A DNA stretch of 44,746 nucleotides from an uncultured Bacteroidales bacterium (GCA_902779125.1 CACZAC010000020.1:1-44746); one strand, 5' to 3'. Shown: positions 16,419 to 24,769, counted from the first letter of the stretch. Made by a program: numbers and translations. The notes: generated from the letters alone by a model not told the origin.

Positions 16419-17651
16419 ATGATGAAAAGACTCTTTTACTCTGTTGTGATGATCCTTGTGGCATTCACAGCCTTTGGCCACACCACTCAACAAATCACCC
16501 ATGACGAGAACCAAAATACTGAATACCAGTCCATTTCGCCCGAAGCAACCAGGGCCGCCGACTCGCTGAGTATTATTCTTGGCAACGTTAATGGTATCGT
16601 ATTAGGCCAGCAATTGCGCAGTATTCTAGATGCTGACTTCGATATCGCGCAAGTCACCAAAACCATCAACCAGATGTTCAATTGCCAAGAAGGCAAAGAT
16701 TTCATCACCGGAATGCAGTTCGGACTAATGGTAGCCCAAATAAATCAGGAGTTCAGGAATAACCATGGCTGCAATCTCAACAAACAACTGCTTTTAGAGC
16801 ATCTGAAGGCTGAATTATTGACCGAGAACCCCATTGACGACCACACAGCATACGCCATGGAAGTAAAAATGAATGATTTCTGGGAGCAAATCAATTCCAA
16901 CGGCGAGGACTCAAGCGACACTTTAATCGACTCGTTAAGCAGCACAATGGGCGCTGTGAATGGCTCCAAGATGCGCAACTACCTTAGGATGATAGACTCA
17001 GACTTTGAACAGATCTTCAAAGGCATTGAATACGGCTTTGAACAGGAAGTCGATAATATCTCCTTGGTCTGTGAACAAGCAGGAATCCAAATCGTTCAAT
17101 CATTTGATTCTTTCCAGGGGCAAGCACGCATGCCGCTTAACAAAGGCCTCTTTATGGAGCACTTGACCCGTGGACTGTGTGTTGAAACCTTTGACGAAGA
17201 AGAGTATCTAACACTGTATGAAAAAATTGACCCGTTGATCGAAAGGGTCGCTGGACTTTCTCCCGATGGTATCGCCAATAAAAAAGCCGGCGAGGCCTAT
17301 ATGGAACAATTACGCAAGGACAAGAGTTTCAAGTTCACCAAGAGCGGTCTGGCCTATAAAATGCTGAAGGAGGGCAAGGGCAAGATTTCTACCGAAGATG
17401 ATGTGGTAAACTATGTGGGCAAGCACCTTGACGGCACCGTGTTCGACTCGAGCGAAGGCGAACACATGCCCCTAACAATCGGAATTGGGATTGAAGGCGT
17501 TTCCGAAATGCTGCAACTCATGAAGCCCGGCGGCAAGGCAATCGTTGTCATCCCCAGCAATATGGCCTATGGTGCCATTCCTATCAACGACGCAATCGGC
17601 CCCAACGAAACCCTCATCTTCGAAATTGAAATCATCGACAGCCAGCAATAA
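16419..17651 (+). CDS. Secreted FKBP-type peptidyl-prolyl isomerase with duplicated N-terminal domain
   Basis: 410 residues, starting MMKR (the second ATG is equally possible). The signal peptide ends near AFTAFGH. Residues about 46-160 and 168-285 look like two copies of the FKBP_N dimerisation domain: both start DSLS..., continue with a GxVNG segment and end LNK(Q/G)L..EHL. The C-terminal FKBP domain (about 305-408) has DGTVFDSSEGE, LQLMKPGGKAIVVIPSNMAYG and GPNETLIFEIEI. The usual pocket-floor Trp (GW) is replaced at GIEGVSEM, and HYTG reads NYVG, so isomerase activity may be weak; a periplasmic chaperone role is possible. Own promoter, no operon partner. Confidence 0.88.
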   Translation: MMKRLFYSVVMILVAFTAFGHTTQQITHDENQNTEYQSISPEATRAADSLSIILGNVNGIVLGQQLRSILDADFDIAQVTKTINQMFNCQEGKDFITGMQFGLMVAQINQEFRNNHGCNLNKQLLLEHLKAELLTENPIDDHTAYAMEVKMNDFWEQINSNGEDSSDTLIDSLSSTMGAVNGSKMRNYLRMIDSDFEQIFKGIEYGFEQEVDNISLVCEQAGIQIVQSFDSFQGQARMPLNKGLFMEHLTRGLCVETFDEEEYLTLYEKIDPLIERVAGLSPDGIANKKAGEAYMEQLRKDKSFKFTKSGLAYKMLKEGKGKISTEDDVVNYVGKHLDGTVFDSSEGEHMPLTIGIGIEGVSEMLQLMKPGGKAIVVIPSNMAYGAIPINDAIGPNETLIFEIEIIDSQQ

Positions 17652-17712
17652 TTTGCTTCGGACTGCCTATAATTTAGGATAGCGTCAATAGAAAATCTCA
17701 TGCACTTATACA

Positions 17713-17741
17713 TTGTATTGACAATATTTGCATTACCTTTG
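17713..17741 (+). promoter_or_regulatory. Promoter of trpS
   Basis: TACCTTTG at 17734-17741 with TTG at 17713-17715, spacer 18 nt. A possible TTG start at 17728 lies inside this promoter, which supports the ATG at 17776 instead. Confidence 0.7.
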
Positions 17742-17775
17742 CAGTCTATTTATTGAAAATACAAGAAATCAGAAT

Positions 17776-18852
17776 ATGGATAACAAGAAGATTGTTTTAA
17801 GCGGAATCCGCCCCACGGGACAGTTGCACTTGGGTAACTACCTGGGCGCCTTGAGTAACTTTGTAAAGATGCAGAACGAGGGCAAGTATGACAGTTACTA
17901 TTTCATTGCCGACCTGCATGCCCTAACGACCAACCCCGACCCCAAGGAACTGCACACCAACGTGCGTCACATCCTGGCCGAGTACCTGGCAGCAGGATTG
18001 GACCCTGAGAAGTCCACCATCTTTGTGCAGAGCGACGTGCCCGAGGTGAGCGAGATGTACCTGCTGCTCAACATGCACGTGGGCATCGGCGAACTGATGC
18101 GCACCGCCGCCTTCAAGGACAAGGCCCGCAAGGCCCTGGGCATCACGGCTCCCACTCAGGGCGATGATGACGAGGACGTGGCTAAGGAAATCATCGGTGC
18201 CAGCACCAACAAGCGTGTCAATGCCGGTCTGTTGACCTATCCCACGCTGATGGCAGTGGATATCCTTATCCAGCGCGCCGACTTTGTGCCGGTGGGCAAG
18301 GACCAGGAGCAGCACCTCGAGTTGACCCGTAGGTTTGCCCGCCGCTTCAACTCGTTCTATAAGACAGAATACTTCAAGGAGCCGCAGAACTTCAACTTCG
18401 GCAGCGCACCCGTCAAGGTGCCCGGCCTGGACGGTAGCGGCAAGATGGGCAAGAGCGAGGGCAACTGCATCTACCTCGTTGACGAGGAGAAGGCCATCCG
18501 CAAGAAGGTGATGCGCGCCGTGACCGACGGCGGTCCCACCGAGCCCAATATGCCTATGGCTGAGCCTGTACAGAACCTGTTCACCATCCTCAAGCTCGTC
18601 GGCACCCCCGACAAGGTGGAGTACTTCACCGAGGCCTATAACAACTGCTCCATCCGCTACGGCGACCTCAAGAAGGAGATTGCCGAGGATATCGTGGCCC
18701 TGACCACGCCCATCCGCGAGCGCATCCTGGACATCGAGAACGACAACGCCTATCTGCACCGCGTCCTGGAGATGGGTGCCGAGCGTGCCCGCGCCCGTGC
18801 CAGCAAGACGCTTGCCGACGTGCGCGAAATCATGGGCATCACCAAGTTCTAA
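17776..18852 (+). CDS. trpS: Tryptophanyl-tRNA synthetase
   Basis: 358 residues. Class I aminoacyl-tRNA synthetase charging tRNA-Trp. The HIGH-type motif is HLGN at 18-21 within PTGQLHLGNYLGAL, and the KMSKS-type loop is KMGKS at 223-227 within GSGKMGKSEGN. NAGLLTYPTLMAVDIL and VGKDQEQHLELTR are family signatures. An acidic segment (GDDDEDVAKEIIGAS, about residue 132 on) precedes NAGLLTYP and looks like an insertion relative to the common bacterial enzyme. No trp leader or T-box was found. Followed after 17 nt by an inverted repeat that may terminate it. Confidence 0.96.
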   Translation: MDNKKIVLSGIRPTGQLHLGNYLGALSNFVKMQNEGKYDSYYFIADLHALTTNPDPKELHTNVRHILAEYLAAGLDPEKSTIFVQSDVPEVSEMYLLLNMHVGIGELMRTAAFKDKARKALGITAPTQGDDDEDVAKEIIGASTNKRVNAGLLTYPTLMAVDILIQRADFVPVGKDQEQHLELTRRFARRFNSFYKTEYFKEPQNFNFGSAPVKVPGLDGSGKMGKSEGNCIYLVDEEKAIRKKVMRAVTDGGPTEPNMPMAEPVQNLFTILKLVGTPDKVEYFTEAYNNCSIRYGDLKKEIAEDIVALTTPIRERILDIENDNAYLHRVLEMGAERARARASKTLADVREIMGITKF

Positions 18853-18869
18853 CACGACACATAGAAAAG

Positions 18870-18940
18870 GAAGACAATAAATACAATAAATACAATTCTT
18901 TGATTGCGAAGCCATTGTAATTATTGTATTTATTGTTTTC
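18870..18940 (+). repeat. AT-rich inverted repeat, copy 1 (between trpS and the metallopeptidase gene)
   Basis: Arms 18870-18897 and 18913-18940 match at 25 of 28 positions, with a 15-nt loop. The left arm contains a tandem of AAATACAAT-like units. The core is almost identical to copy 2 at 19671-19755, and TGATT occurs at the same loop position in both. It could act as a terminator for trpS, but the hairpin ends only 7 nt before the next gene's ATG and would cover its ribosome-binding region. Confidence 0.85.
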
Positions 18941-18947
18941 ATTTTGA

Positions 18948-19661
18948 ATGATGAAGGGGTATATCGAGGATAAGGAATTCGGAAAGATACATGTGGAACT
19001 GCGCCGGGGGATGACCTCGGTGCGGTTCACTTATCATACCGATGGTCTGCTGTTAATGCGGGCGCCCAAGGGCGTGTCGGTGGCCGACCTGCAACGCATG
19101 GTGGACATGAGCCGTGAGCAGTTGCGCACATTTCCTCGACCAGACTCGGTAGCTTTCCACTTGGGGCAAGTCATCGAGTGCTACAAGTGCCGAGTCATCA
19201 TTGAGTCACAGAGCCGCATGCCAGGCTATATACTCAACCACTGGGAAGGCGACACGTTGCACCTGCAAGTTCATGAAACGGCCCATCTTGACGACGACAA
19301 CGTCAAGCGCACCCTTTCCAGTGTGATTGGGCGTGCCATGGACGTTCAAGCCCATGCCGTCTTATTGCCGTTCGCCCAACGCGTGGCTGACGAGTTGGGA
19401 CTTAAGCCCGCTGGCTTGGAGGTAGGGCGCGGGATGCGCAAGTTGGGGCATTGCACCACCAAGAAGATCATCCAGCTATCCCGCAACCTCATGTTCCTGC
19501 CCGAATCGCTCATCCGTTACGTCATCTGCCACGAGCTTGCACATCTCACCCACATGAACCACTCCCCACAGTTCCACGCCCTGTGCAACCAATACTGCGA
19601 CGGCAAAGAAAAAGAACTGGAACGCCAACTGCACCAGTTCCGTTTCCCCATCCTCAAATAA
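18948..19661 (+). CDS. YgjP-like zinc metallopeptidase domain protein (DUF45/M48-like)
   Basis: 237 residues, no signal peptide. The C-terminal half carries ICHELAHLTHMNHSPQFHAL: the HELAH zinc/catalytic motif plus a third His-containing segment (MNHSPxFH), as in the YgjP/DUF45 family. The preceding GMRKLGHCTTKKIIQLSRNLMFLP matches the family pattern (xxWGSCSxxGxIxxNxxLxxxP), though WGSC is replaced by LGHC. Family members are predicted metal-dependent hydrolases of unknown physiological role. Two start codons in tandem (18948 and 18951). The gene is bracketed by two copies of the same inverted repeat. Confidence 0.88.
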   Translation: MMKGYIEDKEFGKIHVELRRGMTSVRFTYHTDGLLLMRAPKGVSVADLQRMVDMSREQLRTFPRPDSVAFHLGQVIECYKCRVIIESQSRMPGYILNHWEGDTLHLQVHETAHLDDDNVKRTLSSVIGRAMDVQAHAVLLPFAQRVADELGLKPAGLEVGRGMRKLGHCTTKKIIQLSRNLMFLPESLIRYVICHELAHLTHMNHSPQFHALCNQYCDGKEKELERQLHQFRFPILK

Positions 19662-19670
19662 CAAGCAGAC

Positions 19671-19755
19671 ATAAGGAAAACAACAAATACAATAAATACA
19701 ATTATCTGATTACCAATAATTTGTATTTATTGTACTTATTGTTTTTCCTTTTATT
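19671..19755 (+). repeat. AT-rich inverted repeat, copy 2 (after the metallopeptidase gene)
   Basis: Imperfect arms (about 19671-19705 and 19714-19755) around a short loop. The left arm core AACAAATACAATAAATACAA differs from copy 1 by one base over that stretch. It lies between convergent genes and has A-rich and T-rich flanks, so it could terminate from both sides. Two related copies 800 bp apart suggest a dispersed intergenic repeat. Confidence 0.8.
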
Positions 19756-19790
19756 ATTGTTGTACGAGTTGTTGTAGTTGTCCTTAAAAA

Positions 19791-20867
19791 TCAGTGGATA
19801 GTGATCTGGGTGGCGCCGAAGCCGTACTCGCGGAAGCTGGCGTCCTGGGCGGTGCAGCGCGGATAGCGGCGCTTGAGTTCGCTCAGCAGGTGCTGGCGCA
19901 GCTTGCCCTCACCCTTGCCGTGGATAAAGACGATGCGCTGGCCGTGCTTGTTGATGTTGGCATCCATCACCTCACGGAACTTGTCCATCTGGTACTCGAG
20001 GATGGCGCCGGGCGTCATGCCGTTGAGGTTGTCCATCAACGATGAAATGTGCAGGTCCTGCACGATGATACCGTTGTTATCGACTTTCTTCTGCACGGGC
20101 TTGCGCTGCGGACGGTCCATGCGCTTTTTCTCTTTCATGGCGCGTTCCAGCTCACCGCTGTCGATGTGCATCTGTCGAGCGGGACGGTCATTGGTAACGA
20201 TTTCCACAGCGATGACGGGCACGTCAAAATAGGGATTCTCGTGGAAACAGTGTACCTTGTAGAACTTGGTCACATCGAGGCGTTGCTCGACGAGGGCGGG
20301 ATTCTTCAGTTTAAAACCTTTGCCCTGCTTGAAGGCGACATACTGCACAGCGATGTGCGTCATATCGTTCAGGTCATCGTGACCGAACTCCTCGAGTTGC
20401 ACCTGGATGTTGGGCTCGACGATGCCGTGGTAGCGTGTCTGCCACTCCCCCTCGCCGTCGCCACGCGTCATGTAGGTGAAATAGAGGAAGTAGTTGGAGT
20501 CATTGACCAGCGAGGCATAGAATGTGGTCGTGTTCAAGTGCTTGATTTCGCGGGCCTCATAGCCCAGCACCACATTGAGCACCTCACCCTCGGGCGTCTC
20601 CTCGATGGGCAAGGTCACCTCTGGCTCCACTTTGGGCCTAGGTGCCGGCTTGTCGGGCTCTACCTGACGGGTGCGCACGTCCAACGGACGTTCGTAGGCT
20701 GATGCCTTGGTCCCCGCTTGTCCCACGACAACCAAGTCGCGTTCCAACGCCGGGCGCTCGAAGCCGTCCTCATCTTCCACATAGACGGTCTTACCGTCAA
20801 TTCTGGACACTCTGCCGCCTCCCACATCATTCAGGAAGCGCACGATATCGTTAATCTTTACATTCAT
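19791..20867 (-). CDS. DUF2027 and Smr domain protein
   Basis: 358 residues from ATG 20867. The N terminus (MNVKINDIVRFLNDVGGGRV, then VYVEDEDGFERPALERDLVVVG) is typical of Bacteroidetes DUF2027 proteins. A central beta-rich domain follows (NVVLGYEAREI, YFLYFTYMTRG). A charged linker precedes a C-terminal Smr domain with IVFIHGKGEGKLRQHLLSEL, which holds the HGxGxG signature. Smr domains in MutS2 cut branched or single-stranded nucleic acid and rescue stalled ribosomes; the role of this architecture is unknown. The start at 20867 is favoured because the TAACTTTG box at 20895-20902 overlaps the only longer start. Confidence 0.88.
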   Translation of the reverse strand: MNVKINDIVRFLNDVGGGRVSRIDGKTVYVEDEDGFERPALERDLVVVGQAGTKASAYERPLDVRTRQVEPDKPAPRPKVEPEVTLPIEETPEGEVLNVVLGYEAREIKHLNTTTFYASLVNDSNYFLYFTYMTRGDGEGEWQTRYHGIVEPNIQVQLEEFGHDDLNDMTHIAVQYVAFKQGKGFKLKNPALVEQRLDVTKFYKVHCFHENPYFDVPVIAVEIVTNDRPARQMHIDSGELERAMKEKKRMDRPQRKPVQKKVDNNGIIVQDLHISSLMDNLNGMTPGAILEYQMDKFREVMDANINKHGQRIVFIHGKGEGKLRQHLLSELKRRYPRCTAQDASFREYGFGATQITIH

Positions 20868-20894
20868 GATGATTTTGTCTTTTAATTTAGACCG

Positions 20895-20902
20895 CAAAGT
20901 TA
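20895..20902 (-). promoter_or_regulatory. -7 box for the DUF2027-Smr gene
   Basis: Minus strand TAACTTTG, a perfect TAnnTTTG, 27 nt before the ATG at 20867. No clear -33 element. Confidence 0.55.
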
Positions 20903-20978
20903 CAAAAAAATGCTGATTGATGTAATAATGAGAATGCGCTTAGCGTTTCATTCAGAAACTGAACATAATAAGATTGAG

Positions 20979-21446
20979 ATGAAGAAAGTTACTTTATTGT
21001 TAGTGTTGCTGGTAACAGCACTGATGGGTTATGCCCAGGATGCCATCGAGGTGGCTCCTGCACAGATTACTGAAGTTGAGGGATTTAACCCTGCTGCCAA
21101 GCGGGTGTATGCCCAGTTGTCGTGCGAGGGACAGTTATTCAGCACCAAGGTGAAGGTGTCGATTGACTTTGGCCAAAGCACATCGTGGCTGAGCTCCATG
21201 AGCGAGTCCAGGCTTGTAGATAAGGATGGCAAGGAAATCAAGTTCAACTCGATGATTGATGCCTTGAATTACCTGACCCAGTTCGGGTGGCGTTTCGCTC
21301 AGGCCTACGTCGTGCCCAACGGCAGTGGCGGCAGGGATAGCATGTCGATTGGTGGCACCACCTTCTGGATCCTCTACAAGGACGTGGACGACTATAGCCA
21401 AATCACCGAAGGCTTTACCACCAAGCGTCAGCAGCGCGGCAACTAA
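20979..21446 (+). CDS. Small secreted protein of unknown function
   Basis: 155 residues from ATG 20979, where MKKVTLLLVLLVTALMGYAQ forms a clean signal peptide. The mature part (about 135 residues) has alternating strands (RVYAQLSCEGQLFSTKVKVSIDFGQ, QAYVVPNGSGGRDSMSIGGT, TFWILYKDVDD) and no recognised domain. It is divergent from the DUF2027-Smr gene with only a short shared upstream region. Probably periplasmic or surface-exposed; no function can be assigned. Confidence 0.8.
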   Translation: MKKVTLLLVLLVTALMGYAQDAIEVAPAQITEVEGFNPAAKRVYAQLSCEGQLFSTKVKVSIDFGQSTSWLSSMSESRLVDKDGKEIKFNSMIDALNYLTQFGWRFAQAYVVPNGSGGRDSMSIGGTTFWILYKDVDDYSQITEGFTTKRQQRGN

Positions 21447-21501
21447 AAGACTTTCGCCTGAAACAAGAATCGGCCTAAAGGCCGAGAAATCAAACAAAAT
21501 G

Positions 21502-21537
21502 ATTAGTGGCATCCACCGAGCAGTGGGTGCCACTAAT
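21502..21537. terminator. Bidirectional hairpin between convergent genes
   Basis: A 15-bp stem (21502-21516 with 21523-21537, one G-T pair) and a 6-nt loop lie between the small secreted protein and cydB. On the minus strand the tail is moderately T-rich. A smaller GC palindrome (CGGCCT AA AGGCCG, 21471-21484) lies just left of it. Confidence 0.7.
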
Positions 21538-21559
21538 CTGATACCTAAAGCCTAAAACT

Positions 21560-22699
21560 TCAATACTTGTGGTCAGTAGAGTTGAGTTCGTCGCTGGTGA
21601 GTTTCTTGTGGTCCATCTTGTACCAGCAGTAAGCGATGTAAGCCAGCACGAAGGGTACGAGAATGCTCACAACGCTCATCACCGTAAGGGTAAACTCGCT
21701 CGACGAACTGTTGCGCAGCGTGAGTGAACTCTGCACGTCGAGCAGCGAGGGCAGATAGGCAGTGTTGTTGTAGCCCATGACCCAGAACAGTGTCATCACC
21801 ACCAGCACCGTGCCGATGCCTGCGGGCCAAATGCCGCTGCGGTAATCAGCCTTCCACAACGTCTTGCCGATGCCGAACAGCACCATAACAACACCCAGCA
21901 GCAGGATAACCAGTGCCCACCACATTGCCAGATAATTCTTAAGATACTTCAAGGGCACCCACTGCGCATTGCCGCTATCATCATAACCCACGCCCGATGC
22001 AGTGAGAATGACTGCCACAGTGGCAAGGAACAGCACGACAAACACGGCTGCATTGACCAGCAACAACTTGTGCTGACTCTTGTTGACCTCCTCATCGTCG
22101 ATGTTGTTGATGAAATATAGGGATGCCAGCGTGCGGGCCAGGAAGAACACCATGAAACCGAACAACAGGCACTTCCAGCAAGCGATAGCCTCCAGTCCAT
22201 GTCCTGGTCCCCACTGCGATATGGTCGCTGCCTGCACATTGAGGATGTTGCTCTTGGTCACAGTGAATTCGGCGCCGAAGAACATCGTTGCTACTGCCAC
22301 ACCCAGCAGGACGGGACCCACAATACCGTTAATCAGCAACAGTGTGTCATAGAAACGTGCCCCATAGATATTACCTGGTTTGGAACGGTATTCGTAGCTA
22401 ATTGCCTGAATCACAAAGCTGAACAGGATGAGCATCCACAGCCAATAGGCTCCGCCGAAACTGGTACTATAGAACAGCGGGAACGAAGCGAAGAAAGCGC
22501 CGCCAAAGGTCACCAGCGTCGTGTAAGTCAACTCCCACTTGCGGCCCATCGAGTTGATAAGCAACGCGCGTTTGTCAGGTTTGCCGTAATGAATGAGCAT
22601 TGATTGGCCGCCCTGCACCATGAGCAGGAACACCAGCAGTGCGCCCAGCACCGACATGATAAGCCACCAGTAATTCTGTAAAAGATTGTATGTAGTCAT
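21560..22699 (-). CDS. cydB: Cytochrome bd ubiquinol oxidase subunit II
   Basis: 379 residues with many hydrophobic helices, opening LLQNYWWLIMSVLGALLVFLLMVQGGQSML, which is the CydB start (WWxxxxxLxxxxFLxxxGG). Other family stretches: GRKWELTYTTLVTFGGAFFASFPLFYSTSFGGAYWLWML and EYRSKPGN. With CydA it forms the bd-type quinol oxidase of the inner membrane, which reduces oxygen to water with high affinity and lets gut anaerobes scavenge trace oxygen. It starts 17 nt after cydA and is the last gene of the operon; a hairpin follows. Confidence 0.95.
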   Translation of the reverse strand: MTTYNLLQNYWWLIMSVLGALLVFLLMVQGGQSMLIHYGKPDKRALLINSMGRKWELTYTTLVTFGGAFFASFPLFYSTSFGGAYWLWMLILFSFVIQAISYEYRSKPGNIYGARFYDTLLLINGIVGPVLLGVAVATMFFGAEFTVTKSNILNVQAATISQWGPGHGLEAIACWKCLLFGFMVFFLARTLASLYFINNIDDEEVNKSQHKLLLVNAAVFVVLFLATVAVILTASGVGYDDSGNAQWVPLKYLKNYLAMWWALVILLLGVVMVLFGIGKTLWKADYRSGIWPAGIGTVLVVMTLFWVMGYNNTAYLPSLLDVQSSLTLRNSSSSEFTLTVMSVVSILVPFVLAYIAYCWYKMDHKKLTSDELNSTDHKY

Positions 22700-22716
22700 G
22701 ACTTGTTCCTCCTTCC

Positions 22717-24294
22717 TTAATCGTTAACGGTGTCTAAATCGGTCTGTGACTTCTTGGAAATCTGCTTGCAGATGATGCCGATGTCAGCAATCAGCAGTGC
22801 AGTGAAAAGCACGGCAAAAATCCAGAATGTTGCCTGCACATAGCCGGCATTCAAATCACTGATGGCCACTTTGTTAGGCATCAAGTCCTGAATAGTCCAC
22901 GGCTGACGGCCCACCTCGGCAACAATCCAACCGCTGGCACTGCACAGGTAGGTCAAGGGAATAGTTATGATGGCCAGAATATGCCACCACTTGGCCCACT
23001 TCGCCTTATTGAGAATGTTAGGCCTGTAAACGAAGAACAGCGCCAACAACAGGAACAGCAGCAGGTAGCCACCCACGGTCACCATGAAGTGGAAGGTGTA
23101 GAACGTCAGGGGGACATTGGGAATCGCCTCTTCGGGCTTATCGAGATAGGCATAGCCGAAGTTCTTGAAATCGGCATTGATGGCGTTCTTGAGACTGTCC
23201 ACCATCACGCGGTTTTCGCTGCGCATGGCAGCGTCATACTGCGAAAGCATATCCTGCAGGCGTCGTCCTCGTTCCATGCGCTCAGCGTATGAAACCGTGT
23301 TGATTACATTCCCCTCGTTGTCATAGCTGACGCCATTGATAATATCCTCGATGCCAGGCACAAAGGCTTTGAAATCATGGGTGGCGAGGAATGACAGGCC
23401 ATAAGGGATACTGATGTCGAACAGGTAAGGGTCCTGGCCGTCAAAGGCTTGCTTTGATGGGTTCAAAATACCGAATGCTACGATCGCTTGCTCGTGGTTT
23501 CCCTTGTACAGGCCTTCCATCGCCGCCAGTTTCATGGGCTGGTACTTGGCAACGGTTACCGCACTGGTATCACCGGTTACCATCGTGAGCACGATGCCGA
23601 TAACGCCTACCCAGGCACCCACCTTGAGGCTGCGCTGGCAGTGGTCATAGTTGCGCTTCTTGAGCATCATCCAGCCGCACACGCCACACACAAACACGCC
23701 ACCCAGTGCCCAAGCACTCAGCACCGTGTGGAAAAACTTGCTCACCGCCATGGGCGAGAGTGCCACGGCAGCAAAACTCGTCATCTCGTTGCGCATGGTA
23801 GCGGGATTGAACTCGCAGCCCGTGGGATACTGCATCCATGCATTGGCCACAAGAATCCACAATGCCGACAGGCTGGCGCCAATAGCCGTCAGCCAGGTGG
23901 CAGCAAGGTGGAACTTGGGGCTCACCTTCTTCCAGCCGAAGAACATCACGGCGATAAAGGTCGACTCCATGAAGAAAGCCAGAATTCCCTCCACCGCCAG
24001 CGGTGCGCCGAAGATGTCACCCACAAACCAGCTGTAATTGGACCAGTTGGTGCCGAACTCAAACTCCAGGATGATACCAGTGGCGACGCCAATGGCGAAA
24101 TTCACGCCGAAGATGGTCATCCAGAACTTGGTTGTCGCGAGCCATTTCTCGCTCTTGGTCTTGAAATAAATCGTTTCCATCACGGCCACGATTATACCCA
24201 ATCCCAACGTTAACGGCACGAACAGCCAATGGTAGATTGCCGTGAGTGCAAACTGCGCCCGCGACCAGTCAACAACATTGATTAATTCTTCCAT
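22717..24294 (-). CDS. cydA: Cytochrome bd ubiquinol oxidase subunit I
   Basis: 525 residues from ATG 24294 (MEELINVVDWSRAQF, matching CydA N termini; a longer frame would overlap DUF4492). Heme ligands are visible: His22 in LTAIYHWLFVPLTLG, His in SKFFHTVLSAW, and Met in FHFMVTVGG. The quinol-binding loop retains Lys and Glu in KLAAMEGLY. FGTNWSNYSWFVGDIFGAPLAVEG is a strong family stretch. The Q loop is of moderate length. It catalyses quinol oxidation coupled to oxygen reduction, generating proton motive force. It lies 41 nt after DUF4492 and directly before cydB. Confidence 0.97.
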   Translation of the reverse strand: MEELINVVDWSRAQFALTAIYHWLFVPLTLGLGIIVAVMETIYFKTKSEKWLATTKFWMTIFGVNFAIGVATGIILEFEFGTNWSNYSWFVGDIFGAPLAVEGILAFFMESTFIAVMFFGWKKVSPKFHLAATWLTAIGASLSALWILVANAWMQYPTGCEFNPATMRNEMTSFAAVALSPMAVSKFFHTVLSAWALGGVFVCGVCGWMMLKKRNYDHCQRSLKVGAWVGVIGIVLTMVTGDTSAVTVAKYQPMKLAAMEGLYKGNHEQAIVAFGILNPSKQAFDGQDPYLFDISIPYGLSFLATHDFKAFVPGIEDIINGVSYDNEGNVINTVSYAERMERGRRLQDMLSQYDAAMRSENRVMVDSLKNAINADFKNFGYAYLDKPEEAIPNVPLTFYTFHFMVTVGGYLLLFLLLALFFVYRPNILNKAKWAKWWHILAIITIPLTYLCSASGWIVAEVGRQPWTIQDLMPNKVAISDLNAGYVQATFWIFAVLFTALLIADIGIICKQISKKSQTDLDTVND

Positions 24295-24335
24295 ATTATT
24301 ATCAGTTTTAAGTTTATAGTTATCTGTTTTAATTG

Positions 24336-24575
24336 TCAATTGTTGGTCGTCAATTGTTGACGGACGTACTCGGCCTTTTCCTGCTCCGTGTCACACTTGG
24401 AGTTCAAGAAGTTGGGGAAAAACAACAGTTTGAGGATGAAAAACATGATGAACAACTTAATGCCGATGATGAGCCACAGCGTCTTGCCCACGGTCATGCT
24501 GCGGAAGCCATCATAATACAGATGGAATACCCGCGACCAGAAGCCCTGACTATTTTCGGGAACATTACTACTCAT
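24336..24575 (-). CDS. DUF4492 small membrane protein of the cytochrome bd operon
   Basis: 79 residues. Central FRSMTVGKTLWLIIGIKLFIMFFILKLLFFPNFL includes one strong transmembrane helix; the ends are polar and charged. This family is, to my knowledge, regularly found just upstream of cydAB in Bacteroidetes. Its size and single helix recall the CydX/CydH small subunits of other bd oxidases, but sequence similarity to them is not evident, so a subunit or assembly role is inference. The strong promoter at 24608-24639 lies directly upstream, making this the first gene of the operon. Confidence 0.88.
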   Translation of the reverse strand: MSSNVPENSQGFWSRVFHLYYDGFRSMTVGKTLWLIIGIKLFIMFFILKLLFFPNFLNSKCDTEQEKAEYVRQQLTTNN

Positions 24576-24607
24576 AGGGAGTAAGGTTGCAACTTTTTAT
24601 CAAATGG

Positions 24608-24639
24608 CAAAGATAATGACAAAAAAAGCATTTTACAAA
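24608..24639 (-). promoter_or_regulatory. Promoter of the DUF4492-cydAB operon
   Basis: Minus strand TTTG (24639-24636), 20-nt spacer, TATCTTTG (24615-24608): a full match to the Bacteroidetes -33/-7 consensus. Leader about 25 nt. Confidence 0.85.
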
Positions 24640-24710
24640 TAAATGACCGTAATTTTTGCCATTCATTAAGGAAAAAGCCGAGAAATGCATGATTATATCA
24701 AGAAAAACAT

Positions 24711-24718
24711 TATATTTG
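24711..24718 (+). promoter_or_regulatory. -7 box for the dockerin-like protein gene
   Basis: TATATTTG, perfect TAnnTTTG, 51 nt before the ATG at 24770. No TTG at the expected -33 position. Confidence 0.55.
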
Positions 24719-24769
24719 CCATACCTTTCACTTTTGAATTTATATTATTAACACTTAAATGATATCACA

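Noticed and set aside
17728-17775. TTG start giving trpS 16 extra residues
   Set aside because: The codon lies inside the trpS promoter and the extra residues have no counterpart in the family.
17923-18942. 339-codon open frame antisense to trpS
   Set aside because: It lies fully against a convincing trpS frame; its His/Val/Leu/Gly-rich, low-information sequence is the usual by-product of GC-biased codons on the opposite strand.
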